This document shows, piece by piece, positions 9,915 to 20,879 of a stretch of 64,000 nt of DNA. The notes under the pieces were generated by a model. That model was given only the letters and a program-made list of their open reading frames with translations, made no database searches and was not told where the DNA came from. The DNA comes from Ectocarpus siliculosus. Its lineage: Eukaryota; Sar; Phaeophyceae; Ectocarpales; Ectocarpaceae. The DNA lies in contig FN649728.1 in the NCBI GenBank assembly GCA_000310025.1, positions 6,772,347 through 6,836,346 of the forward strand. The letters are read 5' to 3'. Numbering within the stretch: the stretch's first letter is position 1; each line of letters opens with the position of its first letter. A program made the position numbers and the translations under genes.

Positions 9915-10495
9915 GTGGTTTGTAGCGAGTGTGTAGCGACCGATCGGGAACCGGTTTCCAACCAGGAGGAGGCGACGTCGGACCTACCTGATACCGAACA
10001 AATCCTGACTTTGGTGGCATCGACGAAGGATTCATCTGTGACGCAGGGGCTGGGGCGAATGTGGAGGAGGACGAGGGGGCGGATCCGACGGGTGTCGTCT
10101 GTGCGACTGGAGAGGGGGGTAAACGAGCGTGATGTTTCGGAACGCTGCCGGCCGTCATCGTCTTCGGTCTCTGAGGGTACACATGGACAGGTTCGGAAGA
10201 CGGTGAGGCCTCGGAAGCGGAGTGAGCCCTGTGAACCCAGACCGACCAAGGAGCATTCTTCCTCAATATGGCGCGGTGGAGAAGACGCCGTGCCGGACGT
10301 ATTGAAGCGTCTGAGCGACCACTTCAAGAAGGTCTGAGCGATGTTGGAGGAAATCAAGAAGGCTCGCGAAAGAACAGGACACCAGATCTTCGACATTCTA
10401 GCACATCGAGAATGCTTTGAGCGACCCGACCGGCCGGAGTTTCGTCACAAACGGGTACCGATTTCGCGACCGCTACATGACATGCATGCCCGCTG
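9915..10495 (+). pseudogene. degraded element ORF with in-frame stop
   Basis: The frame reads EPVSNQEEATSDLPDTEQ, then a basic Arg-rich part (VRKTVRPRKRSEPCEPR), then VPDVLKRLSDHFKKV. A TGA interrupts it near 10335. Without any gap it then continues in the same frame as AMLEEIKKARERTGHQIF and DILAHRECFERPD. The amphipathic end looks like a coiled coil of the kind found at the C-terminus of some transposon-encoded DNA-binding proteins. An acidic stretch (NVEEDEGADP) appears in another frame near 10060, hinting at an additional frameshift. No family is recognised, and it starts just after the LTR insertion point. Confidence 0.35.
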
Positions 10496-10922
10496 ACATA
10501 CTTCGTGCCACACATGCGCATTGATTCGCGTGTTTTGAGACTTCCTACGTTGTTTGCCCCTCCCACCTGCATCCGTTGGGCAAAAAGTTCAAATCCGTCC
10601 ACCGCATTCTTTCGGATTTGATCTTGTCTCATCGAAATAAATTAAAGTCAAGGTTAACGGAAGGAAACCTCCACGAGATACCATGATCGACGTCCCAGAC
10701 GAAAAATACTCCAGGAAGATTGTTACAGTACGAAAACATGGAACACGGGAGGGTCAACGTGCCCCCCGCGTCATTCCGAGCGAGTGGGACACATAAATGG
10801 TGAACTTCTCGGGGCAACGAGGACATATATATATCGATAATCTGTTGTGCTTGTATAGTACTCGCGACAACTGAGACCCCAATTTGCAATTGGGGACTGA
10901 TTTTTACAGCAGTATACCATGT

Positions 10923-11291
10923 TTACAGGAACGAAATAATGTGGCGGAACAACCCTTCCTCGTTAATCTCTACAACCGCCGTCACCGCCCGGACAAAGTT
11001 CATCCTAGACCTTCCCGCCTCTAGTAGCTCTAGCTCGGGAGGGATCTTATGGACGATGTTGGCCTCGTTGAAACGTTCGAGCTTCCGCAACCTGATAGGC
11101 CAGCCCTTGGGCCTTGCCAAGAACCTTTGGTGACGCGCCCGTATCATGATCAGCCAGCCCCCCGCGTGCCACCTTCTCTGACCCGGAAACGTTCGCAAGC
11201 GTTCCACCGCCCGCTCCCTCGCTGCGACACACGAAAGAGGGAACGCAATGGGCGTGATGTCGGTGTTTCGGGAATGCTCACAGCTCTCCAT
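10923..11291 (-). CDS. family L ORF L1, copy A
   Basis: This frame of about 120 codons contains WLIMIRARHQRFLARPKGW, LRKLERFNEANI, PPELELLEAGRSRMNFVRA and EEGLFRHIISFL, then stops. The same protein is readable in the copies at 24715-25191 and 28383-28838 and, broken, at 44743-45224. Differences among copies are often conservative (M/L, I/V, F/Y), as expected for sequence once under selection. A CAG just before the ARERAVERLR part in all copies looks like a splice acceptor, so L1 is probably the last exon of a larger protein. It is basic with an amphipathic end. No domain is recognised. Confidence 0.45.
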   Translation of the reverse strand: MESCEHSRNTDITPIAFPLSCVAARERAVERLRTFPGQRRWHAGGWLIMIRARHQRFLARPKGWPIRLRKLERFNEANIVHKIPPELELLEAGRSRMNFVRAVTAVVEINEEGLFRHIISFL

Positions 11292-11511
11292 TTATGACCG
11301 TGGGTTTCGAGGGACAGATGACGGCGTATGTATTCACATGATTTCCTCTACGTACAGCAGTAGATTTTACGCCGGTTTCGCCTTACGGACAGAGGACACC
11401 CCTTGCCGTAAGCCCTGTAAGTATTGTAGAGAGAAACAAAGATATGTACATCGCTGGCAAAGTTAACTCAAGGAAGGAAGATTATCGCCACGGTCAACGC
11501 GTGAACTTCCA

Positions 11512-12063
11512 TTGTCTACGGGTGGTGTTGCCAACAGCTTATTAGCAAGCTGGCCAACCCTCTATGCAGAATCTCTAACGACGGCTGCTCCCACCGTACT
11601 CACCGGCTTGTCGGGGGACTACTACGTAGAAGTGGTGGAAGTACCAGCAGAGCAGGATCGCCAAGGGCAAGGGCCCCAGCAAAGTGCATATAACCATCTC
11701 GAGACAAAACTGAAAATAAATTCGGATGGAGGGCAGGAAAAAACGAGCGGTGGGGTAGGCAAGTCAGAACAACGGAAGTACCATGCAGGAATCAGGGTGA
11801 GCTGTGTCTTTGACGTGGTCGATGTCGGCGCACAAACAGCATGCATGCGTCGAGAATGGTATGCTGTGTGGATCATTGGCGGCACCGAAAACGCATGGCA
11901 GTTGTTTAAGCTTGAACATGCAACACATTCAATGGTTTTTGGTGGCATCTACAAGAAGAATAATGGTAATATATCTACCTCCGACGCGGAAACCGTACCC
12001 CGAAACTCTGGGTTCACAGACGAACCCAAATCCCGGTATCGTGATGAAACCGAGCGTGAGTGA
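11512..12063 (+). CDS. family L ORF L2, copy A
   Basis: This 183-codon frame is antisense to L1. The conserved part is residues about 125-183: EWYAVWIIGGTENAWQLFKL, then SMVFGGIYKKNNGNISTSDA, then ETVPRNSGFTDEPKSRYRDE. The copy at 43037-43234 (minus) gives nearly the same protein, and a diverged frame is visible in copy C around 24080-24290. In copy A the part encoding DAETVPRNSGFTDEP is duplicated downstream (about 12121-12200). Two other copies preserving the same reading frame suggests it was translated. The function is unknown. Confidence 0.4.
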   Translation: MSTGGVANSLLASWPTLYAESLTTAAPTVLTGLSGDYYVEVVEVPAEQDRQGQGPQQSAYNHLETKLKINSDGGQEKTSGGVGKSEQRKYHAGIRVSCVFDVVDVGAQTACMRREWYAVWIIGGTENAWQLFKLEHATHSMVFGGIYKKNNGNISTSDAETVPRNSGFTDEPKSRYRDETERE

Positions 12064-12359
12064 TGTACGCATTCAGTCGTTGAGGTTGCACATGAGACAG
12101 ACACAACAACAACTGGTATCATCTCCGACGCGGAAACCGTTCCCCGAAACTCTGGGTTCACGGATGAACCAGTCTCATTGTCGTGATGAAACCGAGCGTG
12201 AGTTCTTCGCACAGTGGGCACTATCATGTTCGACGGACATCATATTTGTAACGGCACGCAAAACAAAAGACGGGCGTCAACAACACTGCTGTGCGACAAG
12301 CGCCAAGACCCGAACTCACCCACCCATCCACTTCACAGAATCATACCTGGGTTAGGCCC

Positions 12360-14000
12360 AAGAGGGCCCGCGCACCGGGATTCCTGACAGCCTGCCCAAA
12401 ACTGGATTAAGAGCCAATCCGGGGGGGTAGGGGATCTATTATATACCGTGGTAGGATTTCGTGCGGTATACGAATCCTATGAAGTATAGTTTTTGCGTTG
12501 TTTTGGATTTAGTAGGGTATACATACACCTGTACACCTTTTCCAAACACCCAATCTACCTGGAAGCTGTGTTGGTATTGCCATGTGCAACAATTTGTCGA
12601 ATCACACTTGCTTCAGGCGATCATCGTATACAACCGAAAAAATACAGGGGCTTTGCCATGATCCTCAAAAACAGCGCGGGTAAATCACTAATTGACCAGA
12701 GAGTAACGAAACCTATTTCGCCGTAATACGTTGGAAGCACACAACCGATAACCACAATGGAAGTCCGCAAGAACGTGCGTGCTAGAGTCAAAGCAATATA
12801 TTTATATCGAGTTACAGAGACAGGTAGTTTTTTTCCCAATCCAAACTTTCAAGGAGCGTTTTTCGGCACTTTCTACGAAAATTGTACAGCTACAGCTGCT
12901 TTAGTTGCTATCATGGAACCATTCCAAGGCCCTCTATGAACGGCGAAACTTGACTTTTCTAGAGACTATGAATTTTTTCTGGACCATGCAGAAACTCCCA
13001 ACAGGGGAATGCCAAGAAATACTACTTTCTGTTCTGCGGTCTTTGATAAAGTTCGTACGGTGATTTGGTTCCAGCAGGCATGAAAGAAGCGTCGGGGGCC
13101 ACGCAAACGCCATCCTAGACCACCCTCCACAGTAGAACGCGCCTCAAGACGGGGTTCCTAACGTTTTCAGATTTCAAAACAGCAACAGCCATGTCGAGAA
13201 AATTGCGCCTTGGTGCTGGGGAATATTTAAGGCATCGGGTGACGTCTTGACCACATACTACATATAAAACAACAAACCAAAATAATACCGTTGTTTGTGT
13301 CTGGGTTTGGAGAAGGCTGGGTTGACTGCTACGAATTACTCACCGATTGGCAACACTTCGGAGAATCCCGATGCGATCAACGAACGGCTTGGCGAACGAA
13401 GAATATTTTAGCCGCAGACACAGGCTTGTCATAAACCCCGCCCATACCTGATAGCAGAGTTGCAGACATCATTTAGCGGCAGTTATGTAGCGGCTTCGGT
13501 TGTTGCCAATCGTCCTGACAGCGTTAGAAGAGCAATTTGACTCGATCTCGAGTCGATACAGCAGTGGGCGACAGTGCGATTTCCATTTACCGATGGGTGG
13601 TACAATAACAGCACTCCCAATTGAATAACACAACAAATCGCAATGATGGAAGGATATTCAATGCCCATGATAGGCTATATAGCAACATCGTTGGAATTTT
13701 CTTGTACATACACGTTTCGTGGATATTCCGCCCATGTCACAAAATCGGTATCATCAATAATATCTTGTCTCCCCGCTCCCGGAAGTGATGTAACGCCTAC
13801 AAGGGTTTTTGTGTTTGGGTGCGGTAGCTCGTCAGAGGCCGAAAGAGAAAGAAGGTTGACTCAAGACCTTGTTGCTTAGAGAGTGAGAGACATGCGGTAG
13901 GCAACACCATCGCCATGCAGCATGCCCATCAACACATTTCATCCGCGTCCCCCCCGGAGGCCCCATAGACAGTATACTCTGCCGAGCACCCCAAACAGGA
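12360..14000. other. middle of family L copy A, no further gene recognised
   Basis: The sequence is AT-richer than its surroundings and matches the middles of copies C, D and E in patches, for example the ATCTCGAGTCGATA region near 13540. Only short, unconserved open frames are present. Confidence 0.5.
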
Positions 14001-14021
14001 TAGACTCCATGTCGACAGGCT

Positions 14022-14246
14022 TCACTCTTCTTCAAAGAGCGTGTTATTGTTGAGACCAAGTCGCACACATACCCAATAGAATATGACGTTGCCCAACAGG
14101 GTCATCTCCGGGCATTCCTCACCCTCCTCGTCGCTGCAGCTATCATCGTGAGAGTCAGAAGAATACCACGACATCGAAGCCACCAGCCGAAGCCACCAGC
14201 TACGGTGGCACCACGCCTGGATAGGGAACATGACGTTTTGTCGCAT
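14022..14246 (-). CDS. family L ORF L3 (acidic), copy A
   Basis: This 74-codon frame begins MRQNVMFPIQAWCHRSWW, has the acidic run SDSHDDSCSDEEGEECPEM, and ends with a hydrophobic part (VIFYWVCVRLGL) and LFEEE. The same order is readable at 41067-41324 (plus), at about 19975-20130 (plus) and, on the minus strand, at about 32110-32290. Conservation of an acidic-then-hydrophobic exon in four copies supports coding. No family is recognised. Confidence 0.4.
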   Translation of the reverse strand: MRQNVMFPIQAWCHRSWWLRLVASMSWYSSDSHDDSCSDEEGEECPEMTLLGNVIFYWVCVRLGLNNNTLFEEE

Positions 14247-14340
14247 GGGTCATTACGACGAACACATATGGTGCAATCATATTGCACGTTAGTGCTGTGT
14301 TTCATCACAAGGTTAACATCGTTCTCACAGTTCCACTGCA

Positions 14341-14566
14341 ACCGTAGGTGACTAGATACCACCACCCGACCCCCTAGACCGACTTTCAAAGGTCTGTTAC
14401 TCCACGACGAACACGTGCAAATCAAGCGACACGTTGTTAGCGGAACGCCCTTGACGATGCGGTTCCAACGCCGCCATTTTTGGTACCACCACTTTCGGCG
14501 CTGTGTGGAATAACCGAGTTTCGGTTATCGGTCCAGGGGGTGTGATATCTTGCGTCACCCGCGGTA
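14341..14566 (+). mobile_element. MITE copy 2
   Basis: The left arm carries ACCCCCTAGACCGACTTTCA and the right arm TTTCGGTTATCGGTCCAGG followed by GGGTGTGATATCTTG. The centre has GGTTCCAACGCCGCCATTTT. It belongs to the family described at 29251-29473 and sits directly between family L copy A and a long-TIR element. Confidence 0.75.
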
Positions 14567-14639
14567 ACATAATAAGCAGTGCAACACGCGAGTCTCTCAC
14601 TCTTGATTTCATGCTCTGGTTAGTGGGGTGATCACGAAA

Positions 14640-15890
14640 CGTTCGGTCACACAAAGGCTGTACGTGCTTGGCGATACATCTATGATATTGTCAGCTCACA
14701 GCTGGTGCGCCTTCGACCCACGGGTGCAGCAGGGCTCGACTCACGCCCAGGAAAATACGAAAATATCAATGTTGAAGCACACAATAAATGATGCAACGAT
14801 AGAGGCCTCCTCTAGCAGCCGTGTCGGAATGATGCATGATTTTTCGCCTCTTCCGAATACCGTGTGTTCGTTGTGCATGTCAACCTTCTGGAAAGTGCAC
14901 TCCTTGCCTGTGTTGTAAACTTAAAGTTGTGCTCCCCGCCTGCCGCAGCCCCTGCTGGACTGCGCACCCCTGCTGTTGTAGCGTACGTCCCGCTTCGAAC
15001 GCGACCGTTCTCGCTGCCTCTTTCTCTCTCACACACGCCCTGTCTTGTTCTCTCTCCTCTCGCTGGTGTGCGTGGTCTCTGTTGTGGTGCAGGATTCGGC
15101 ATGTATGTGAGGTGGAAGGTTGGGGTTGAGTTGGGAGGTCACAGCAGTGCACGGGTTCCTAATGCTGCTGGATGACTGTGTGTGCCCGACCCTACCGGCT
15201 CGATCGATCAAAATAGAAGGGGTGGGGTGTGGTTGTCAAAGTACCGTATTGGTTTGACGCCCGCTTTGCCGTGGACCTTCGTAGTGCGCTTGAGTGAGGA
15301 GCCGTTTGTGCGAGAGAACCAACCGGCCGCCAGCCAGCATGCTAACATGCTACTCACCCACGCGCCGAGCCACAGAACAGAGACACAGAGACTGCTCAGA
15401 GACCCAGAGCTGGTTCCAGAGCTGGTTCAGAGCTGATGCGAGAACGGTTCTGTTATTCCGATCGCGCGAGACTGTCTGTCTGTGCGGAATCACCCAGCAC
15501 CCAACGCAATTTCAAAGAAACTTCGCTCCTCGTGTCAGCCATTTTTTCTCAAAGCGAACGCTCTGTGCTGCAACTACTGCTGTGACCTCGTGACCTCCCA
15601 CCTCCCACGCCCAAGCCCACATGCCGGACTACGCCCAGCAGGGAGACGAGAAAGGACAAGAGAGGGAGTGCGTGAGAGAGAGGCAGCGAGAACTGTCGGT
15701 GTTCGAAAGTACAAGCTAAAGTGTGCGCATCTCGGGCAGAGGTGGCGGAAGGCGGGCGGCACAATTTACATCACAGGCACGGAGCGCACTTCGGACTCCA
15801 GGCGGGTGACGTCGACTACGCAACACACACAGCACACACAGCACACACACACCAGTACACGCGAGAGGCGACCAACATTATAGACTTGTT
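14640..15890 (+). mobile_element. long-TIR element, copy 1
   Basis: An inverted pair of arms of about 300-350 bp (about 14800-15150 and about 15590-15850) encloses about 450 bp. Both arms carry the motif GGGAGACGAGAAAGGACAAG-like/GAGAGAGGCAGCGAGAAC (or its complement) and the TCACAGGCA(A/C)GGAG segment. The inner segment contains CAGAGCTGGTTCCAGAGC and GATTCCGCACAG in complement. The outer left flank (GTACGTGCTTGGCGATACAT then GGTGCGCCTTCGACCC) is also shared with the second copy at 36240-37510, which lies in the opposite orientation. No transposase is recognised. Confidence 0.7.
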
Positions 15891-16062
15891 GTACTCGTCA
15901 TAATCTTCTAGACTGGCGAGTATGTAGTTAATGTGCTGCGGCAAAGTCTACACAGCACAGTCAGCTGTAAGTAAGTAGTTAATCCTTGACATCGAGTCTA
16001 AGCTACATACAGCAGTATCTACCTAGATACCCCTACGGTGACGAGGCAATATACCAAAGCTG

Positions 16063-18290
16063 GCGAGCGCGAAGCGCGCTCCAGTAGCTCGGTGCAGCGA
16101 CCTAGGCCTACCCACTGCTTGGGGTATAGGTCTGAGTTAGGGTTAAGGGCTAGGGTTTAGGGGTGGGTAAGGCCTGGTGCGGTCTATTTTGTGCTGAGGT
16201 GTAGCTTGAGGACTGGAAACCTACTTAGCAGGTCTAGACTACTGCAGAAAGGGCCCGGAGATAAGAAACGCCAAAGTCGGGTCGAGCCTCAATTTCTTAT
16301 TCTGGGCTGAAGGACCAGCCGAAGTAAACCAACTTTTTCAACGGATTTCTTATTATTCATTCGGACTGTCGCATCCTGCTGATTCTCTTTTTGTCTTGTT
16401 TCTGATGATGGCGAAGAAAACAACAACACACCAAGCCTTCATGCAGCATTAACCCGACAGCTCGGTGTGGTGAACATTGGGGGTTGTGGTAGTACAGAAG
16501 TACAGCAGCAATGGGTAGCGCATAGCGCAGCCCGCGGCGGTGCTGGGGCGCGGGGGGCGCCGCGAAAATAATTATTATCTACCCTACCAAAACATGACAT
16601 GACATGAGCTGGGTAGGGGGTGGGAGCATGGCAGCAGCAGCAGCGGCAGTGAGTGTGACGTTTCTTTGGACACGCGCCCCCAGCTTCTACCCCTTGCTTC
16701 TTTTGTCTTGGTATCGCATGATCATCTTTCTTATTGGGACGTTTCTTTTGTTGTGGCCGAGATTGAGCTGTGTTTCTTAGGCCTTTTTTCTTATTTTCCG
16801 TAAAATACCTGAGCTTTTCTTCAGAATTTTTCTCAACTGAAGGGCCCCGTCTGTACAGCAGTACCCCCAACCACACAGCGCAAGAAAGTCACCAGCTTTG
16901 CAAAGATTTGGCGTATACAGCGCTCCTACAAGTACATATATACGGTGGTACCTGGGTCGAAGGCACACCACCCGCGAGCCGACCATAATAATAGGTGCAT
17001 CACTTTCTAAGCACGTACAATCGTTGTGTGATCGAACGTTTCACGCTCACCCCCGTACGCAGAGCATGGAGATGAAGAGTGATACAGTTAGCACCCGCAA
17101 TTAAGAAATATTTTTTCAAGAAATAAATATATGTTCACTTTTTCACTAAAAATAAGAAAATAGGGTTAAGAAACATAGCTCAATCTTGGTCACACAATAA
17201 GAAATGTCTCAACAAGAAACACAGCAGCAGCGACCGCTGCCCTACTACATAAGAAACGAGGGGTTACGGGGGAGTGTGTCGAATAAGAAACAAACCCCAC
17301 AGCTCTCTCGCTCTTTCCCCCTCTCCCCCTACCCCCCCCTCCCATAGTGCATTATTATTTGTTGTACGCCGAGGGGGGAGTGTTTTTTTTTGCGGCGCCC
17401 CCGCAGGGGGCGGCGGCCCCTGCGGGCTCTTGTAGCGATAGCAGGACGTTGCCGATGAATACATTTCGCTTCTAGGGAGTGGCCTTACGTGCAGCCGTCG
17501 GTAGTGAGAATCGTGGTTGAAAACGGGAGGCGAGGAAAGCAAAGAAATGAGAAATTGCCGATTTAATAAATTCAGCAGGATTTGGCTGCACGAAAAAATA
17601 AGAAACGTGATATAAGAAACTGAACGACATACTCTGAGTTTATAGCCCACGATAAGAATTCGCGGCCGGACCTGAAATAAGCGTTTCTTAATTGCGGGCG
17701 CTACCTGTAGACTGACGCGTCCAACTGCTCAGCACATTGCTGAGCAGCTACAAACATGAAGTTCCGGTAGATGATAGCATGGTAGCTCAAGGATGTAAAG
17801 CTTCGGCGCTTCGGCGCTACGCCAGATTTGTGACCGTCGCCTTGCAGTCGCCGAAAATCGTTTCTGGGATTTGCGGCCAGTTCGGCGAAACACGGCCGGC
17901 AATGTTTTGGCTAATGGCCACCACACAACATGCACTCATCATTCTGTCTGCTTTCGGAGATCAACTCTGAACCCCCCCCTCAAAACAAATAACAAATGCA
18001 GGCTTGGTATTTTCTTGGACGCGCGTGTATACGCCAAAGCTGGAGACTTTCTTGCACTCTCGCCAGATTAACAGTTTTCGCGTTGTGGTTGGAGGTGTCG
18101 ACACTAAACCGAGGCCAGTAGCAGGTTTCCAGCCCTCAGGCTACAACATGGCTCTAGGCCTCGCCAGGCCTAACCCACCCCTAAACTCTAACCCTTACCC
18201 TCGCCCACACCCCAAGCTAGGTTGTTGTGCACTGGGTAGGCCTAGATCGCTGTACCGAGCTACTGGAGCTTCTCGCTCGCCAGCTCTGGC
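16063..18290. mobile_element. element or nest with about 130-bp inverted ends and telomere-like motifs
   Basis: The left end, 16063-16190, contains AGCTGGCGAGCG, TCCAGTAGCTCGGT, GACCTAGGCCTACCCA and GTTAGGGTTAAGGGCTAGGG. Its inverted counterpart lies at about 18125-18290, containing CCTAACCCACCCCTAAAC, GGGTAGGCCTAGATCGC and ACCGAGCTACTGGAGCT. The spacing is about 2.2 kb. The interior is mostly the AAGAAAC-rich element annotated separately. No coding capacity is recognised. Confidence 0.6.
16253..17699. mobile_element. AAGAAAC-rich TIR element, copy 1
   Basis: The ends form an imperfect 19-bp inverted repeat: GCCCGGAGATAAGAAACGC at 16253 and the complement of GCCCGCAATTAAGAAACGC at 17681-17699 (16 of 19 identical). 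The interior is studded with TAAGAAAC or its complement GTTTCTTA. Partial copies lie at 33628-34155 and 43598-43910. There is no protein-coding signature, so it is probably non-autonomous. Confidence 0.6.
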
Positions 18291-18536
18291 GTAGGTACGC
18301 CTCGCCATATTTCTCAGCGTTCGTACGTTCGTTCGTGCTACAGCAGTACTACAACGACTCGCTATGGTCGCATTTTCGCAGTTTGTTACTACTACTGTCG
18401 GTGGCAACACCGATCTACGAAGTTTGTTGGTACTACTACAGTGTAGGTGGCCACGTAAGCAGCACCCTGACTTGTGAAACGCCCGATATAGCGGCAACAA
18501 AATCTCTTGTCACAATCTCAACCCGATGAGAAACTG

Positions 18537-19325
18537 GCATGTTGCCACTATCGAGGATGGTGCCCTTAATAGTGGCATTTGGGGATCTCACCCCCCCAAT
18601 AGTGGCAATTACAAACATTGGTTTCTGCGCTTTTTGCTCCTCGAGAAGATTTCGCAGAGTCGTGTGCGATTTGCGAGGCCGGGCATTTCCTCGCCAAGGC
18701 AAAGATGGCATTCTTCGCAGCACATGCCGCTAGACCGACTTGGCAGTTGGACATCACGGGTTTACCCAGTCATAGTGGAGTAGTCGGTTGACGCCCATAG
18801 GTGCAAACAGCAATCGTGACGGTTGGGATTGATGCGCCGGGGTGAGGGGAGTGCTTGGCGTTTACAACTCTTGGTTGCTCCAGTTGGTTTCGCGTACACT
18901 GCTTTTTCATGTTTTTTTGCGTGTGATACATCCCATCGTACACCGGCCCGCCGGAAAAAAAAAATGTGACTTTGCTACTGTGCGTTTGGACATTGTGCAG
19001 TCCACCTGCACACAAAGTTAGGTTGTGAGCACAGAAGGCCTCGTTGTCACTTGGACGATCAATTGTCACAGCACATGTGATCGGCAGGATCTGCGTTGTT
19101 ATGAAGATACTGCTGCACACAACTGCTCAACCACGAGAGTCAACCTAGATGTGCATAGTACCAGGTACTACACTCATGAGCCTAGACAAACGCTCAGCTG
19201 TCGGTAGCGTGCACATCAAAGCTTATTCTCAGATAAAGTGGCAATGGCGCCACTATTCACGGGTCAATACTGGCAATATTCCACTCTATAGAATAGTGGC
19301 ACTGCCCTGAATAGTGGCATATTTT
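18537..19325. repeat. two clusters of AATAGTGGCA motifs
   Basis: AATAGTGGCA occurs at 18568, 18598, 19292 and 19310. Complementary GCCACTAT forms occur near 18544 and 19249. The motif is confined to the two ends of this roughly 790-bp segment, as in the subterminal repeats of a small DNA element. No gene is seen between them. Confidence 0.4.
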
Positions 19326-20879
19326 CCTCTTGTCCCTACATGCCACTACATGGGGGTCACCTACTGTATGCGATAAGGAGAATGTGTCATGTATCAGAGC
19401 CCGTCGATGCTCCGCATGGCGTGCCCACTCTTTCTCCCTTCTCCGGGCGTGGTTTTAATTCGCGAGGTTTGAGCAAACACATACATCTTCTTTTGAAGTG
19501 GCGTCCACGCGATTAACAGTGTCCACCCGACAGTTCGGGCAGTGTACAATCATAGCATTGCAATGTACGTGGATTTCGTATGTGTTTTGATTAACAACGG
19601 AGCCAAGATTCCTCTGTTTCCACGTTTGCTTACATGTTGGCTACGAAAACCGGTTCAAAAGAAGCCATTCACGTGTTCCGGAAATGAAGGCAAAGTCATG
19701 CAAAATATTCGTAAGGGCCAAACATTTCCCTCCGCGGGTCCCTGGGGGGGCTACCTCCGGTGGATCCTGCGTAGGGCTCGGGGCACCTGCGGCGCCGAAC
19801 ACCTCCAGCCATATCGCCCACGCGCCGAAATGTTTCCCGCTATTACGTTTTTGTGCCTTGCTGGGCGAGGGCTGCCCAAAAACACAAAGAGTTGCAGCAA
19901 AACGGTGAGAACGAAGTCTGTCTATCTAGCCTTCCGATGAAACACAGCACTACCGTGCACATGTACCGTACATTTTGGTCAAAATTACGCGTTCGTCAAT
20001 ACGTTATGCTCCCTGTTCAGGTGTGGTGCGACGGAAAGTGATGTCTTCTGACGATGGGAGCTGCGGCAACGAGGAGGGAGAGGAATGCACGGAGTGGCCC
20101 GTGTGGGGCTACGTCTTACTCGCTTGGGTATGTAGTAATGTAACTTGCTATCAATACTCACACGCTCTTTGTGGAAGGAATGGACGCTGTCGACATGGGT
20201 CGAACCCTCCTAGGTGTTTGTTCGCTCCCGGTAGCGGAGGAGAGAGAGACAAAAACGCGGGTTTGACATCGAAACGCGTGTTTGACATCGAATTCGTACC
20301 CTCGGCCCAATATCCATGTTGAGAGCACAGCTATTACGGTGGCACAGAAGTAATGGGAGCAAATCAACAGATATGCGTTTCGGCTTGTAACTTTCGCAAT
20401 ACGATGCGCAGCACAGCATACGATAGCACAAATTGACGACAGGGCAAAGGCGGTCACAATGAAAAAATAACAAAAAAAAAATATTGAAAGTTGCTTGAGA
20501 TATGGCTTGTCATGTATCCGAACAGAGATTCGAAATCGGAAAAAGTGCGCAGAAAAATCCGGCCAACATGTATCCCCACTTGTCGGCCTGTACCTCATTT
20601 TTTCAAGCGCCTGTCGGCATACAGTAGCGTAACACGCTTCCATGACGGAAGGCGGTCAATACGCAAGAAGATAAACATGAATGCAGATGACGTGTGGCAA
20701 GCTGCATCCGGGGTAAAACTTGTTGACATTTGAATAATTTGGATTTTTTTTTCATAACTGCAGCAGCTGGAAGCAGGGACGCAACCCCCGCTCACAGCAA
20801 TCACATATGTGTGCTGCTGGAACATGGCACACCCAGTGCATGGGCGTAGCAATCGATCACAAGACTGGAAAAAATCTTA

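Larger units (their letters stand above)
10920..14340 (-). mobile_element. family L, copy A (minus orientation)
   Basis: This is one of four copies of an unrecognised repeat family; the others lie at 19840-25310, 28150-32450 and 40880-45395. Orientation is defined by the terminal ORF (L1), here on the minus strand at 10923-11291. Shared landmarks in order from the L1 end are L1, the L2 ORF on the opposite strand, a long AT-richer middle, and the acidic L3 ORF at the far end. Copy A is truncated just beyond the L1 stop codon and ends at a MITE. No LTRs and no transposase or reverse transcriptase motifs were seen. Confidence 0.75.
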
